A DNA stretch of 64,000 nucleotides. Source: Acinetobacter sp. WCHA55. Lineage in GTDB: Bacteria > Pseudomonadota > Gammaproteobacteria > Pseudomonadales > Moraxellaceae. The DNA lies in NCBI RefSeq assembly GCF_002165305.2, contig NZ_CP032286.1, positions 62,001-126,000 on the forward strand. The letters run 5' to 3'. This document shows, one piece after another, positions 27,841 to 36,969 of the stretch. Within the stretch, counting starts at the first letter, position 1, and each line of letters begins with the position of its first letter. The notes below the pieces were generated by a model that worked only from the letters and a program-made list of their open reading frames with translations, was not told the DNA's origin and ran no database searches. Made by a program: the position numbers and the translations under genes.

Positions 27841-27868
27841 AAAAACCGAGCGAAACTGCTCGGTCTTT
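27841..27868 (+). terminator. Terminator of the Lrp-family gene
   Basis: AAAAACCGAGC-N6-GCTCGGTCTTTAT. The same seven-base stem reappears in the terminator at 31396-31419. Confidence 0.75.
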
Positions 27869-27954
27869 ATCTGAATACATATCACTTTACGGGATACACT
27901 TTATCTTTTTAACTAAGCATTGAATGTTGAATCAAGCTCTTGAAGGCTATTCAA

Positions 27955-28731
27955 TTATTTAAAGTTACCCTCTAAAAACTGTTTTAGGCGTTCACTTTTC
28001 GGGTAAATCAAAACTTCTTTTGGATCACCTTGTTCTTCAATTTTGCCTTGATCTAAGAAAATGACATGATTGGACACGTGGCGTGCGAAGCCCATTTCAT
28101 GAGTCACCACAATCATGGTTCGGCCTTCTTCGGCCAAACTTTGCATCACTTTCAACACCTCCCCCACTAGTTCAGGATCTAGAGCACTGGTCGGCTCATC
28201 AAACAACATCACTTCCGGCTCCATCGCCAAGGCACGGGCAATCGCGACGCGTTGCTGTTGCCCTCCTGACAAAAAAGATGGATATTTCTTTTCGACACTT
28301 TCTGCAAGCCCAACTTTTCTTAAATATTTTCGTGCACGCTCTTCCGCCTCACTCCGCTTTAGCCCCAAGACATGAATGGGCCCTTCAACGATGTTTTCTA
28401 ATACCGTCATATGCGACCATAAATTAAAATGTTGAAAGACCATCATCAGTTGGGTGCGCATTTTTTGCAGTTGTTTGGGATTTGTGACTTTGAGATTGCC
28501 ATTTTTATCCAAGCTAGTCTCTAACTGTTCGCCATTAAGTTGAATGCTGCCCTGGCTCGGTTGCTCTAGAAAATTGATACAGCGAAGAAAGGTACTTTTA
28601 CCTGAACCCGAGGAACCAATTATACTAATTACATCACCTGCATGTGCCTCTAGGGAAACCCCTTTTAAAACTTCATGATCGCCAAAACTTTTACAAAGAT
28701 CTCGAATCACCAGTTTTGCTGAATTTTCCAT
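27955..28731 (-). CDS. Polar amino-acid ABC transporter, ATP-binding subunit
   Basis: A 258-aa ATPase of the HisP/GlnQ type. Visible motifs: Walker [10 protein letters not shown] (about residues 37-45), the [16 protein letters not shown]-loop region, the [14 protein letters not shown] signature, Walker [15 protein letters not shown], and [12 protein letters not shown] (H-loop). It powers an importer whose permeases and binding protein lie upstream in the same operon (order SBP, permease, permease, ATPase). It is the last gene, 8 bases after the HisM-like permease. The substrate is probably a basic amino acid (arginine/lysine/histidine family). Confidence 0.95.
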   Translation of the reverse strand: MENSAKLVIRDLCKSFGDHEVLKGVSLEAHAGDVISIIGSSGSGKSTFLRCINFLEQPSQGSIQLNGEQLETSLDKNGNLKVTNPKQLQKMRTQLMMVFQHFNLWSHMTVLENIVEGPIHVLGLKRSEAEERARKYLRKVGLAESVEKKYPSFLSGGQQQRVAIARALAMEPEVMLFDEPTSALDPELVGEVLKVMQSLAEEGRTMIVVTHEMGFARHVSNHVIFLDQGKIEEQGDPKEVLIYPKSERLKQFLEGNFK

Positions 28732-28739
28732 TGTTTCTC

Positions 28740-29453
28740 CTAATGATTCGATGGTTTTAAAAACGCCAACCAGCGTTGTTCCAATTTACGAAAGATCCAA
28801 ATAAGGATAAATGCCAGACAGGCATACAGCACGGCAGCAATGCCAAAGGCATCGAACGTGGCATAAGTGGCAGCATTGACATCCCGTGCAATTTTTAAAA
28901 TATCAGGTACAGTTGCAGTGAAGGCAATGGTGGTTGCATGCAGCATCAAAATGACTTCATTGCCATAAAACGGCAGTGCTCGACGTAGCATCGACGGAAT
29001 AATAATGCGGGTATAGCGTTTCCAAGGCGACATCCCAAAGGCTTTTGCTGCCTCAATTTCGCCGTAGGGAATCGAACGTATTGCCCCTGCAAAAATTTCA
29101 GTGGTATAAGCTGCTGTATTGAGTGCAAACGCTAAAATGGTGCAATTAAGCCCTTCTCTAAAGAACTCATCGAGCCGTTCATGGGCATGGACAAATTCAA
29201 GGCTATAAATCCCAGTATAAATAATCAGTAGCTGTACATATAAGGGAGTACCACGGAAAATATAAGTAAAAAACCAAACAGGTCCACGTACACAAGCATG
29301 CTCAGAAACTCGAGCAATTGACAAAGGCACAGCCAGAACAAAACCAATCGCAATTGATAAGGCCAGTAGCCACGCGGTCATGGCGACCCCAGTCATTTGA
29401 AAACCATCGGTCCACAAATAGGACTGCCAATATTGTTGAATAATCTCAATCAT
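28740..29453 (-). CDS. Polar amino-acid ABC transporter permease (HisM-like)
   Basis: A 237-aa inner-membrane subunit with five predicted helices and the permease EAA loop ([20 protein letters not shown], around residues 130-149) that contacts the ATPase. The [12 protein letters not shown] block is typical of HisM. Its ATG overlaps the stop of the HisQ-like gene by four bases (ATGA), so the two permeases are translationally coupled and form the heterodimeric channel. Confidence 0.93.
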   Translation of the reverse strand: MIEIIQQYWQSYLWTDGFQMTGVAMTAWLLALSIAIGFVLAVPLSIARVSEHACVRGPVWFFTYIFRGTPLYVQLLIIYTGIYSLEFVHAHERLDEFFREGLNCTILAFALNTAAYTTEIFAGAIRSIPYGEIEAAKAFGMSPWKRYTRIIIPSMLRRALPFYGNEVILMLHATTIAFTATVPDILKIARDVNAATYATFDAFGIAAVLYACLAFILIWIFRKLEQRWLAFLKPSNH

Positions 29454-30139
29454 AGTTGTCCCTTCTTCACACCAGCAGAATAACGACGTTCCAGCAACAT
29501 GAGAATCAAATTCGAAAGGGTGGTGATGGCCAGATAAATGACGGCTGCAACAATACTGAAATAGAACACTTGCATGCTGCTTCGACCTGCATCTTGGGTA
29601 ATTTTGACGATGTCGGTCAAACCAATTAAGGACACCAAGGCGGTGGCTTTAATAAGGACTTGCCAGTTATTGCCAATCCCTGGTAAGGCAAAACGCATCA
29701 TTTGTGGAAAGAGGACACGCCTGAAGACTTGAAATGGGGTCATGCCATAGGCATATGCAGCTTCAAGTTGACCTTTAGGGACAGCTTGAAATGCGCCACG
29801 AAAGGTTTCTGTAAAATAAGCCCCATAAATAAAAGCTAAAGTAATCACCCCTGCCACAAAGGGATTGATGTCAATTTGTTCCATATGGATCGATTCGGTA
29901 ATCGAGTTCAATCCAAGTTGCAGGCTATAGAACAACAACAACATGATCACCAGATCAGGAACACTACGAATGAGTGTGGTATAGAGGGTTGCCACATGAC
30001 GTAAGATTTGAATACGAGAGAGTTTGGCGCTTGCCCCAAACAATCCAATAATGATCGAAAGTACCAGTGATAACAAAGCAAGCTGTATGGTCATCCAAGT
30101 GCCACTGAGTAATACGGGACCATAGCCAGACAGAAACAT
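29450..30139 (-). CDS. Polar amino-acid ABC transporter permease (HisQ-like)
   Basis: A 229-aa permease partner to the HisM-like protein. The EAA loop is present (VPKGQLEAAYAYGMTPFQVF), as is the IRSVPDLVIMLLLFYS block. I chose the Met at 30139 (MFLSGYGPVLLSG), with GGAG nine bases upstream, over a TTG further upstream at 30184. A hairpin in the 84-base gap after the binding-protein gene probably lowers permease expression relative to the binding protein. Confidence 0.92.
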   Translation of the reverse strand: MFLSGYGPVLLSGTWMTIQLALLSLVLSIIIGLFGASAKLSRIQILRHVATLYTTLIRSVPDLVIMLLLFYSLQLGLNSITESIHMEQIDINPFVAGVITLAFIYGAYFTETFRGAFQAVPKGQLEAAYAYGMTPFQVFRRVLFPQMMRFALPGIGNNWQVLIKATALVSLIGLTDIVKITQDAGRSSMQVFYFSIVAAVIYLAITTLSNLILMLLERRYSAGVKKGQL

Positions 30140-30192
30140 ACTCAGTTTCTCCGAGTAAAAATATAAAATTTTATAAATCAGCAATATGTAAA

Positions 30193-30220
30193 GGGTGTCG
30201 GTGTTGAACCAACACCCTAT
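30193..30220 (-). terminator. Hairpin between the binding-protein gene and the permeases
   Basis: AGGGTGT pairs with ACACCCT, and GGTGTTG with CAACACC in an overlapping alternative. There is no strong T-run, so it is more likely a partial attenuator or mRNA stabiliser than a full terminator. Such intra-operon hairpins often boost the binding protein over the permeases. Confidence 0.5.
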
Positions 30221-30223
30221 AGA

Positions 30224-31009
30224 TTAATAAATGCTGAAGGAGAAGTATTTTTTCTCGAGTTTCTTATAGGTACCGTCGGCAATAATTTCAGCTAACGCTT
30301 TATCAATATTCTTTTTCAGATCAGCATCTTCTTTACGCAAGCCGATTGCAGCCCCCACACCGAGTGTTTTGGCATCGACCACATTATTGCCTGCAAAAGC
30401 AAAGCCTTTTCCTTTCGCCGATTTTAGGAAACCTGCATCGACCATAATCGCATCTTGTAAAGTTGCATCTAGACGCCCAGAAACCATGTCTTGGTAAAGC
30501 ACGTCTTGGTTTGGATAAGGAACCACATTGACACCTTTAGGTGCCCAATAAGCTTTTGCGTAGCCTTCTTGAATGGTGCCTTGCTGTACACCCACGCGTT
30601 TGCCTTTTAAAGAGGTTGGTGTAGGGAGTAAAGGAGAACCTTTCTTCGCGACCATGCGGGTAGGCGTGTTGTAAATTTTATTACTAAATGCGATTTGTTT
30701 TGCGCGATCCGTAGTGACTGTCATTGAAGACAGGATGCCGTCGAATTTCTTCGCTTTGAGTGCAGGAATCATCCCATCAAAGGAGTTTTCTACCCAGACA
30801 CATTTGGCTTTTAATTTGGCACAAATGGCATTGCCCAGGTCGATGTCAAAACCGACCAGCTTATTGTCAGGGGTTTTATATTCAAAAGGAGCGTATGCGG
30901 ATTCTGTACCAAAACGAATAGTTTTCCATTCTTTGGCTTGAACAGAACCGCTCAACGCAGTGAGTACGAATGTGGTCGAAAGGAGTAATTTTTTTTGCCA
31001 GTTTTTCAT
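30224..31009 (-). CDS. Basic/polar amino-acid periplasmic binding protein
   Basis: A 261-aa solute-binding protein of the ArgT/HisJ type. The signal peptide (KNWQKKLLLSTTFVLTALSG, cleavage at VQA-KE) is followed by RFGTESAYAPFEYK, VGFDIDLGNAICAKL and SSMTVTTDRAKQIAFSNKIY, the family signature, and later VGVQQGTIQEGYAKAYW. It captures its ligand in the periplasm for the permease pair encoded downstream. The Met at 31009 fits the signal peptide; the ribosome-binding site there is weak, and an ATG 15 bases upstream is possible. Lysine/arginine/ornithine/histidine is the likely ligand class. Confidence 0.92.
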   Translation of the reverse strand: MKNWQKKLLLSTTFVLTALSGSVQAKEWKTIRFGTESAYAPFEYKTPDNKLVGFDIDLGNAICAKLKAKCVWVENSFDGMIPALKAKKFDGILSSMTVTTDRAKQIAFSNKIYNTPTRMVAKKGSPLLPTPTSLKGKRVGVQQGTIQEGYAKAYWAPKGVNVVPYPNQDVLYQDMVSGRLDATLQDAIMVDAGFLKSAKGKGFAFAGNNVVDAKTLGVGAAIGLRKEDADLKKNIDKALAEIIADGTYKKLEKKYFSFSIY

Positions 31010-31452
31010 TTTAAATATAGTCATCCATAAAAAATCAAATCTAGAAAATAAGACGAAGATAGAATTTACCCTACTGAGTACTTTTGAATAAAAGCAACAT
31101 CTATACCAGCTTTCTACTCTTAGGAGATCGATGGATCTTGTCACCATGAGAGATGAGGAAATAAAGGTATTTTTCGGTTGGAATAATTTTTATCTGAGAA
31201 CGTCCTGTTCATATATTTTTATCATATGAAAAAATGAAGGTGAGACATAGTTGAAAAATACCTGAAGTCTTGTGCGCTATGACGTACAGAATTGATGATT
31301 TTTTAACAGTGGATCAATGTTTTACAAGACTATTCCCCAGTGCTGAATAGTTTATAAGTAAGCTGAAGTACTGTATAGCTGTGGAGCTGAAAACAAAAAA
31401 CCGAGCAGTTAGGCTCGGTCTTTTTGAATGACTGACACTTAAAGAAGTGGCA
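31010..31452. other. AT-rich intergenic region upstream of the importer operon
   Basis: 443 bases without a credible gene. They hold the importer promoter region at the left and the YrbL-like gene's terminator at 31396-31419. I see no tRNA, ncRNA or insertion remnant in the middle. Confidence 0.6.
31396..31419 (-). terminator. Terminator of the YrbL-like gene
   Basis: On the minus strand: ACCGAGC-N6-GCTCGGT followed by TTTTTGTTTTC. It uses the same stem as the terminator at 27841-27868. Confidence 0.8.
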
Positions 31453-32109
31453 TTAGCTTAGAGGAAGAAGCTCATCTTTTAAGTTCAGCATTTGCTGCAT
31501 TTGGGCACGAATTTTTCGCTCAGTTTTTCGTACATTATGTGCATTAATTCTTTTGCTCATAGCTCGGATTGGAATAAATAATTTTTCACCCATACCATCG
31601 ACCAAGACAAATTCGGGCTTATTATTTCGCTGCTCTGTATACATAATCCCTGCGATGTTTACTTCACCGAAGATAATATGTAAGTCGCAGCAAAGCTCAA
31701 AAAAGTTATCTAAAGCTTTGGCGTGTTTTTCCTCAAATTGACGTGATTTGCACAACTCAAATAAAGTCATACCTTCACCACTTGGACAGACAATTTTCTC
31801 AGTCACAAAACCCAAGCCTACAGAAGTTTTCACAAAACCATAAGGCATTTCGACAGGAAAGCTAAAGATGTTATTTTTATAATGATTTTTACATAGCTGT
31901 AGATATTGCAATAATTCACGGCGGAATTGGCGATAAACGCCTTGCGACATTCTACGTTTAAGTTTGCCATGTCCTTTCCAGCCACCATCTTCATCCACTC
32001 GATTTGGATTCATGACTTTGATGATTTTGTTTTCATCCTCAGGATGCTGAAACACCATTTTTGAACAGCCTTGTCCGATACATTGCAGTTCATCTAATTG
32101 ATAAATCAT
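31453..32109 (-). CDS. YrbL-family (kinase-like fold) protein
   Basis: A protein of about 218 aa that resembles the enterobacterial PhoP-network protein YrbL. It starts with LDELQCIGQGCSKMVFQHPE, then has KIIKVMNP (a kinase-like Lys strand), RRELLQYLQL, and a C-terminal LVDGMGEKLFIPIRAMSK block. YrbL proteins have a protein-kinase-like fold of unproven activity. I start at the Met at 32109 with AGAAGG just upstream, although the frame extends to 32166. In this lineage nothing links it to PhoPQ. Confidence 0.75.
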   Translation of the reverse strand: MIYQLDELQCIGQGCSKMVFQHPEDENKIIKVMNPNRVDEDGGWKGHGKLKRRMSQGVYRQFRRELLQYLQLCKNHYKNNIFSFPVEMPYGFVKTSVGLGFVTEKIVCPSGEGMTLFELCKSRQFEEKHAKALDNFFELCCDLHIIFGEVNIAGIMYTEQRNNKPEFVLVDGMGEKLFIPIRAMSKRINAHNVRKTERKIRAQMQQMLNLKDELLPLS

Positions 32110-32306
32110 AGGGCCTTCTATCAGGAGATATACAAGAAAGACATCATTAGAAATGTGATATTTCATGCGATGGAAATGACTATTTTACAAAAAAATAAAT
32201 AAAATTTCATTAAACTTTAATATTCATGTTGTATATGGAGGATTAAAAAGAACTTAAAGGCTTGTGTTGCAGCTATAACAAGGCATTGATCTAAAATGTG
32301 AAGCAT

Positions 32307-32337
32307 AAAAAAACCGAGTGTTTAAACTCGGTTTTTT
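32307..32337 (-). terminator. Terminator of the dapA-bamC-purC unit
   Basis: AAAAACCGAGT-N6-ACTCGGTTTTTT, T-runs on both strands, 15 bases past the purC stop. Confidence 0.9.
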
Positions 32338-32351
32338 GAATCTGTAACAGA

Positions 32352-33071
32352 TTAGATATCAGAAAGGTCGATACCTAAACGTGCAGCAACTTCTTCGTAA
32401 GCTTCAACCACACCGCCTAAACCTTGACGGAAACGGTCTTTGTCGAGTTTTTTCTTAGTTTCTTTGTCCCATAGACGACAGCCGTCTGGAGAGAACTCAT
32501 CACCAAGAACAATACGGTCGTGGAATACACCAAACTCAAGTTTGAAGTCCACAAGTAGCATGCCACCTTGGTCAAATAAGTTTTTAAGCACTTCGTTTAC
32601 TTGGTAAGTGAGGACTTTCATTTGCTCAAGCTGCTCAGCAGTTGCCCAACCTAAAGCAATTGCTTGAGACTCATTGACCATTGGGTCACCAAGCGCATCA
32701 TCTTTGAAAAATAATTCGAAAGTAGGCGGAGTTAATTCCTTGCCTTCTTCTACACCTAAGCGACGGCATAAGGAACCTGCTGCATAATTACGAATTACAC
32801 ATTCAACAGGGATCATGCTGAGTTTTTTCACTAGAACTTCTGTTGGAGAAAGAAGTTTTTCAAAGTGAGTCTCAATGCCAGCTGCAGCCAATTTATCCAT
32901 GATAAAGGCGTTAAAACGGTTGTTCACCTTACCTTTACGATCTAGTTGTTCGATCTTTTCACCATTGAATGCCGAAGCATCATCACGAAAGACTAAAATC
33001 AGGTGGTCTGCACTGTCTGTTTCATAGACAGATTTTGCTTTACCAGTATAGAGCAAGGTTTGTTTTAACAT
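32352..33071 (-). CDS. purC: Phosphoribosylaminoimidazole-succinocarboxamide synthase
   Basis: SAICAR synthetase of de novo purine synthesis, joining aspartate to CAIR with ATP. The 239-aa protein has the expected size. Motifs include [14 protein letters not shown] at the N-terminus, [32 protein letters not shown] and the LVDFKLEFG block near residue 175. It is the last gene of dapA-bamC-purC, the same order as in E. coli, with 36 bases after the bamC stop, and it has its own terminator. Confidence 0.97.
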   Translation of the reverse strand: MLKQTLLYTGKAKSVYETDSADHLILVFRDDASAFNGEKIEQLDRKGKVNNRFNAFIMDKLAAAGIETHFEKLLSPTEVLVKKLSMIPVECVIRNYAAGSLCRRLGVEEGKELTPPTFELFFKDDALGDPMVNESQAIALGWATAEQLEQMKVLTYQVNEVLKNLFDQGGMLLVDFKLEFGVFHDRIVLGDEFSPDGCRLWDKETKKKLDKDRFRQGLGGVVEAYEEVAARLGIDLSDI

Positions 33072-33107
33072 GAGGGAACCTTTTTCAAAAAAAAATGCCT
33101 AGTACGA

Positions 33108-33716
33108 CTAGGCTGGCCAATTTTGGTAAATCTGGGTTAACAATTCTGTGGCTTTTTCAGGCGCTGCAAAACTGTTATCGGCATTGAACACAGCGAGGTT
33201 GTTGCTGCTGCCAACCGCGGTCAGTCTTAACACATAGACCTGTTGATCGATTTTAATGGTTGCTTCATAACCATTTTTGCTTTGACCAACGAGTTGATGG
33301 TTGAGGCTGCTGAGGGTGGCAAGCGTATATTGCCAAATTGTAGCAGAATTTCCCTCAATTTTGAGCAGTGGATTCTTATTTCCGTCAATAATCAATTGAG
33401 GGTGGCTCATAGTTGTATCAACTGTTTCTGTTGATTCTGCATTGGACATGACTTGAGCAGCTTGAGGGCGCGGCATTGCAAAACGGTTTCCGCGCTTGTT
33501 TTCAAGTATAGGTGCATGTTCACGAGCGAGCGCTTCAACCGTTGGAGCTGGATACAACGGCGTTGCAGGTCGAACCATAGAGCCTTCAGGGTACTTAAGA
33601 GGTTCTAAGGTTGCGGTTTCTTTATAGTCCAAACTACCGTTATTGACTGCAAGGGAACTACAACCCGCTAAACTGACGACTGAAAGTGCGAGAGTAAGAC
33701 CTAAACGTAACTGCAT
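33108..33716 (-). CDS. bamC: BamC-like outer-membrane assembly lipoprotein (short form)
   Basis: Lipoprotein component of the BAM complex that inserts outer-membrane beta-barrels. The 202-aa protein has a lipobox SLAGC (Cys near 19) and then the Tyr/Leu/Pro-rich unstructured segment typical of BamC (LDYKETATLEPLKYPEGS, with YPAP further on). A single alpha/beta domain of about 80 residues follows at the end (IWQYTLATLSSLNHQLVG to LTQIYQNWPA). E. coli BamC is about 344 aa with two such domains, so one seems to be missing. The position between dapA and purC supports the call. The Met at 33716 gives the proper signal peptide. Confidence 0.8.
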   Translation of the reverse strand: MQLRLGLTLALSVVSLAGCSSLAVNNGSLDYKETATLEPLKYPEGSMVRPATPLYPAPTVEALAREHAPILENKRGNRFAMPRPQAAQVMSNAESTETVDTTMSHPQLIIDGNKNPLLKIEGNSATIWQYTLATLSSLNHQLVGQSKNGYEATIKIDQQVYVLRLTAVGSSNNLAVFNADNSFAAPEKATELLTQIYQNWPA

Positions 33717-33729
33717 ATTGATGTGCTCT

Positions 33730-34629
33730 TTATTTAATGACACCCGCCGTTGTGAGTGCTTCACGGAGCGGTGTGCGATATTGTTCTGCAAGTGGTGTTA
33801 ATGGTAAACGAATACCCGTTTCGATTAACTCCATTTCATGAAGTGCCCATTTCACAGGAATTGGGTTTGATTCGCAAAATAGAATTTCGTGTAAATTTGC
33901 AACTTGGGTATTTAGGTTTTCAGCTTTTTCAGCTTCGCCTGCCAGTGCTGCCGCACAAACATCGCTCATTTCTTTTGGTGCAACGTTTGCAGTCACAGAA
34001 ATATTGCCTTTTGCTCCCGACAGAATCAGTTGATAAGCTGTTGCATCATCACCTGAATAGACGGTCATCGCTTTGCCAGCAAGGCCTTCGAGCAGTGCTC
34101 GACCACGAGGTACATCACCTGTGGCATCTTTGATGCCCACAATTTGAGGAATATCGGCCAAACGAATGACCGTTTCATTCGCCATATCGACACCTGTACG
34201 ACCAGGTACGTTATACAGAATTTGAGGAAGATCAACAGCTTCAGCAATAGCTTTATAGTGCTGATATAGTCCTTCTTGGGTCGGTTTATTATAATAAGGG
34301 GTAACCAAAAGAGCAGCATCTGCACCAAGTTCCTTGGCTTCTTTAGTCAACTCGATGGCTTCGCGCGTTGAATTCGCGCCAGTCCCCGCAATAATAGGGA
34401 TGCGTTTGTTCGCGACACGAATGATTTCTTTAATCACTTGTGTATGCTCTTTCATGCTTAGAGTAGACGCTTCACCCGTTGTACCGACAGCAACAATGCT
34501 ATTTGTGCCTTGTGCGATGTGCCACTCAACGAGCTTCTCTAGACCCTTCCAATCTACGCTGCCATCTTCAAACATAGGGGTGACGATTGCGACAATTGAG
34601 CCTTGGATGGTCTGTGCTTGCTGAGTCAT
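33730..34629 (-). CDS. dapA: 4-hydroxy-tetrahydrodipicolinate synthase
   Basis: Condenses pyruvate with aspartate semialdehyde, the first committed step of diaminopimelate and lysine synthesis, in the cytoplasm. The 299-aa TIM-barrel shows SIVAVGTTGEASTL, LVTPYYNKPTQEGLYQHY (with the catalytic Tyr), the ILYNVPGRTGVD motif, and the Schiff-base Lys in IVGIKDATGD. It begins a three-gene unit with bamC (13 bases later) and purC. The leader carries a hairpin (34652-34688). Confidence 0.97.
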   Translation of the reverse strand: MTQQAQTIQGSIVAIVTPMFEDGSVDWKGLEKLVEWHIAQGTNSIVAVGTTGEASTLSMKEHTQVIKEIIRVANKRIPIIAGTGANSTREAIELTKEAKELGADAALLVTPYYNKPTQEGLYQHYKAIAEAVDLPQILYNVPGRTGVDMANETVIRLADIPQIVGIKDATGDVPRGRALLEGLAGKAMTVYSGDDATAYQLILSGAKGNISVTANVAPKEMSDVCAAALAGEAEKAENLNTQVANLHEILFCESNPIPVKWALHEMELIETGIRLPLTPLAEQYRTPLREALTTAGVIK

Positions 34630-35213
34630 TTTAAAAAAATATCCTATTTGTCCATCCAGTTAGGCCAGAAAAACATAAGATTGGATGGGTGCGTATTTTA
34701 ATTTATAGCATTTTCAAAGCGCTGATGCATTGAATAATGCTTATGCAAATTATGAACGAACACAACATGAAGAACAATATGCTTTAGTCAAAGTGTATAA
34801 AATCTTTATCTTTCGCTACAAAAATACGGCTTGTTCAAATGCTAGACAAAGAAATGCTTTTCACTTTGCATCTGAAAAGAGTGTTTTGCATAACCTATGG
34901 CCGTGGATTGAGGTATTTAAAGAAAGAATCTCTTCATTTCAATTGAGGCTTAGAACCCGATCAAACTGACTATTGGGATGCAAGGTCAGGATTGAAGCGC
35001 TTTTAACGCTTACACTATTTCTCTAAACAGCGATGACACTATTCATTTAACGTTATAAATCAATATCTAGCATTTTGTTCTATATTCAATTTTCCGCAAT
35101 ACCCATTGCACTCAAGGATACAGTCATTTAATTTTGACCCGCGAGGATGAATACTGTTTTATAAATTAAGCTATGCTTGGCCTTCGAGCGAAAAACAAAA
35201 AGGACAGAGAAGA
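34630..35213. other. Long intergenic region between dapA and pncA
   Basis: 584 bases between divergent genes. They hold the dapA leader hairpin and the promoters of both genes. A 79-codon frame starting TTG at 34730 has no ribosome-binding site or recognisable domain and is not called. I see no tRNA or repeat; a small RNA cannot be excluded. Confidence 0.6.
34652..34688 (-). promoter_or_regulatory. Hairpin in the dapA leader
   Basis: CCATCCA (34652-34658) pairs with TGGATGG (34682-34688) around a 23-nt loop, 22 bases upstream of the dapA start codon. It might affect mRNA stability or ribosome access; it does not look like the lysine riboswitch. Confidence 0.4.
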
Positions 35214-35852
35214 ATGCAGAAGAATGTGGCACTGATTGTGGTGGATGTACAAAATGGTTTTACGCCTGGTGGAAATTTAGCGGTAGCAGGGTCAGATCAA
35301 ATTATTCCTAAAATTAATCAGTTGGGTGATTATTTTGACCATATTGTACTCACCCAAGATTGGCATCCCGAAAATCACATTTCTTTTGCAGACAATCACC
35401 TCGATCAACAAGCCTTTCAAACCATTGAATTGGACTATGGCACACAAGTACTCTGGCCACGTCACTGTGTACAAGGCACACAAGATGCTGAACTGCATCC
35501 TGATCTCGACCTTGCCAAAGCGCAGTTGATCATTCGCAAAGGATGTCATGCGCACATTGATAGTTATTCTGCTTTTTTAGAAGCGGATCACAAGACCCAA
35601 ACGGGACTTGCAGGTTATTTAAGAGAGCGTGGGATTGATACCGTGTTTATTGTTGGGATTGCAACTGACTTTTGTGTGGCATGGACAGCAATGGATGCCT
35701 GTAAACTCGGTTTCCAAACTTATGTGATTGCCGATGCCACTAAAGGCATTGATTTACACGGTTCTTTACAACATGCATGGCAAGAGATGCTGGCCCATGG
35801 TGTAAAACGTCTGTATTGCAAAGATATTGTGCAACAATATGCTGTGAACTGA
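35214..35852 (+). CDS. pncA: Nicotinamidase
   Basis: Hydrolyses nicotinamide to nicotinate for NAD salvage. The 212-aa isochorismatase-like protein has the catalytic Asp in DVQNGFTPGGNLAV, the metal-binding His residues in LTQDWHPENHISFA, the GCHAHIDSYSAF region with the Lys/Gly strand just before it, and the catalytic Cys in VGIATDFCVAWTA. The product nicotinate would feed PncB (43.9 kb). Confidence 0.95.
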   Translation: MQKNVALIVVDVQNGFTPGGNLAVAGSDQIIPKINQLGDYFDHIVLTQDWHPENHISFADNHLDQQAFQTIELDYGTQVLWPRHCVQGTQDAELHPDLDLAKAQLIIRKGCHAHIDSYSAFLEADHKTQTGLAGYLRERGIDTVFIVGIATDFCVAWTAMDACKLGFQTYVIADATKGIDLHGSLQHAWQEMLAHGVKRLYCKDIVQQYAVN

Positions 35853-35921
35853 TGCGCTGAACCAATCGGCTCATCTTAATCACCATATCGACATTATAAA
35901 AACATGCAATAGGGAAAGGTC

Positions 35922-36896
35922 ATGGGCACTTTTTTAAAATTTACCGCTTGGATTCAAAAAACCTTTGCCCTGTGGGTGGTGTTATTTGCAGGCATTGCGC
36001 TCCTGAGCCCTGAAACTTTTGTCTGGCTGAAAGCTTATATCACGTGGATGTTGGGCCTGATTATGTTTGGTATGGGCATGACCATGACACTGGAAGATTT
36101 TAAAGGTGTGATGCAAAGTCCTAAAGCGGTTGCAATTGGGGTAGCGGCTCAGTTTGTGGTGATGCCAAGCGTGGCTTATCTGCTGTGCTTATTATTTCGC
36201 TTGCCGACTGAAATTGCGATCGGGGTGATTTTGGTGGGTTGCTGTCCGGGTGGCACGGCATCCAATGTGATTACTTACATGGCGAAAGGCAATACGGCTT
36301 TGTCTGTCGCATGTACCACGGTATCGACTTTATTGGCACCCGTGTTGACTCCCGCCATTTTCTATCTACTGGCCAGCCAATGGATTGAAATTAATGCATG
36401 GTCGATGCTGAGTTCAATTTTGCAGGTGGTCCTGTTCCCGATCATTTTAGGGCTGGTGGTACGCGCCGTGCTGAAACAGAAAGTCGAAAGCTATATTTCG
36501 GTGATGCCCTTAATTTCTGTGGTGGCGATTGTACTGATAGTGGCAGCGATTATTGGCGGCTCAAAAGCACAAATTTTAGAATCAGGCTTATTGATTTTAG
36601 CTGTGGTGGCATTACATAACTCGATTGGTTATTTACTTGGCTTTGGCGCTGCACGAATGTTTCATTTGCCACATGCTGACTGTAAGGCGGTCTCGATTGA
36701 GGTCGGTATGCAAAACTCAGGACTAGGCGTGGCTTTGGCTGCTGTGCATTTTTCCGCTTCGCCAATTACGGCTGTACCTAGCGCAATCTTTAGTTTGTGG
36801 CATAATATTTCAGGGCCAATTTTAGCCAGTTATTGGGCCGCGAAAGAAGACGGCACTGCCAAGGAAAAAAGTGAAAAGGAACATATGTCAGTTTGA
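35922..36896 (+). CDS. Bile acid:sodium symporter (BASS) family transporter
   Basis: A 324-aa inner-membrane protein with about ten helices. Visible family blocks are the [11 protein letters not shown] motif near residues 47-57, the [19 protein letters not shown] loop around residue 107 that marks the cation site, and the [14 protein letters not shown] block near 264. BASS proteins take up organic anions; bacterial members with a real bile-acid substrate are few, so the substrate here is unknown. It lies 69 bases downstream of pncA and may be co-transcribed. Confidence 0.88.
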   Translation: MGTFLKFTAWIQKTFALWVVLFAGIALLSPETFVWLKAYITWMLGLIMFGMGMTMTLEDFKGVMQSPKAVAIGVAAQFVVMPSVAYLLCLLFRLPTEIAIGVILVGCCPGGTASNVITYMAKGNTALSVACTTVSTLLAPVLTPAIFYLLASQWIEINAWSMLSSILQVVLFPIILGLVVRAVLKQKVESYISVMPLISVVAIVLIVAAIIGGSKAQILESGLLILAVVALHNSIGYLLGFGAARMFHLPHADCKAVSIEVGMQNSGLGVALAAVHFSASPITAVPSAIFSLWHNISGPILASYWAAKEDGTAKEKSEKEHMSV

Positions 36897-36969
36897 ATAC
36901 TGTACGCTGTTGCAGCTTTAAACATAAAGTCAGGATGAATTTTCTATTTGGCATGAGGTTGTAACTAAA

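Noticed and set aside
31197..31215. GAAC-N5-GTTC as a LexA-type SOS box
   Set aside because: Arms of four bases only, no SOS gene nearby, and the true damage-response motif of this lineage differs.
34730..34969. A 79-codon open frame in the dapA-pncA gap
   Set aside because: TTG start, no ribosome-binding site, no domain or membrane pattern, and it lies in the promoter region of two divergent genes.
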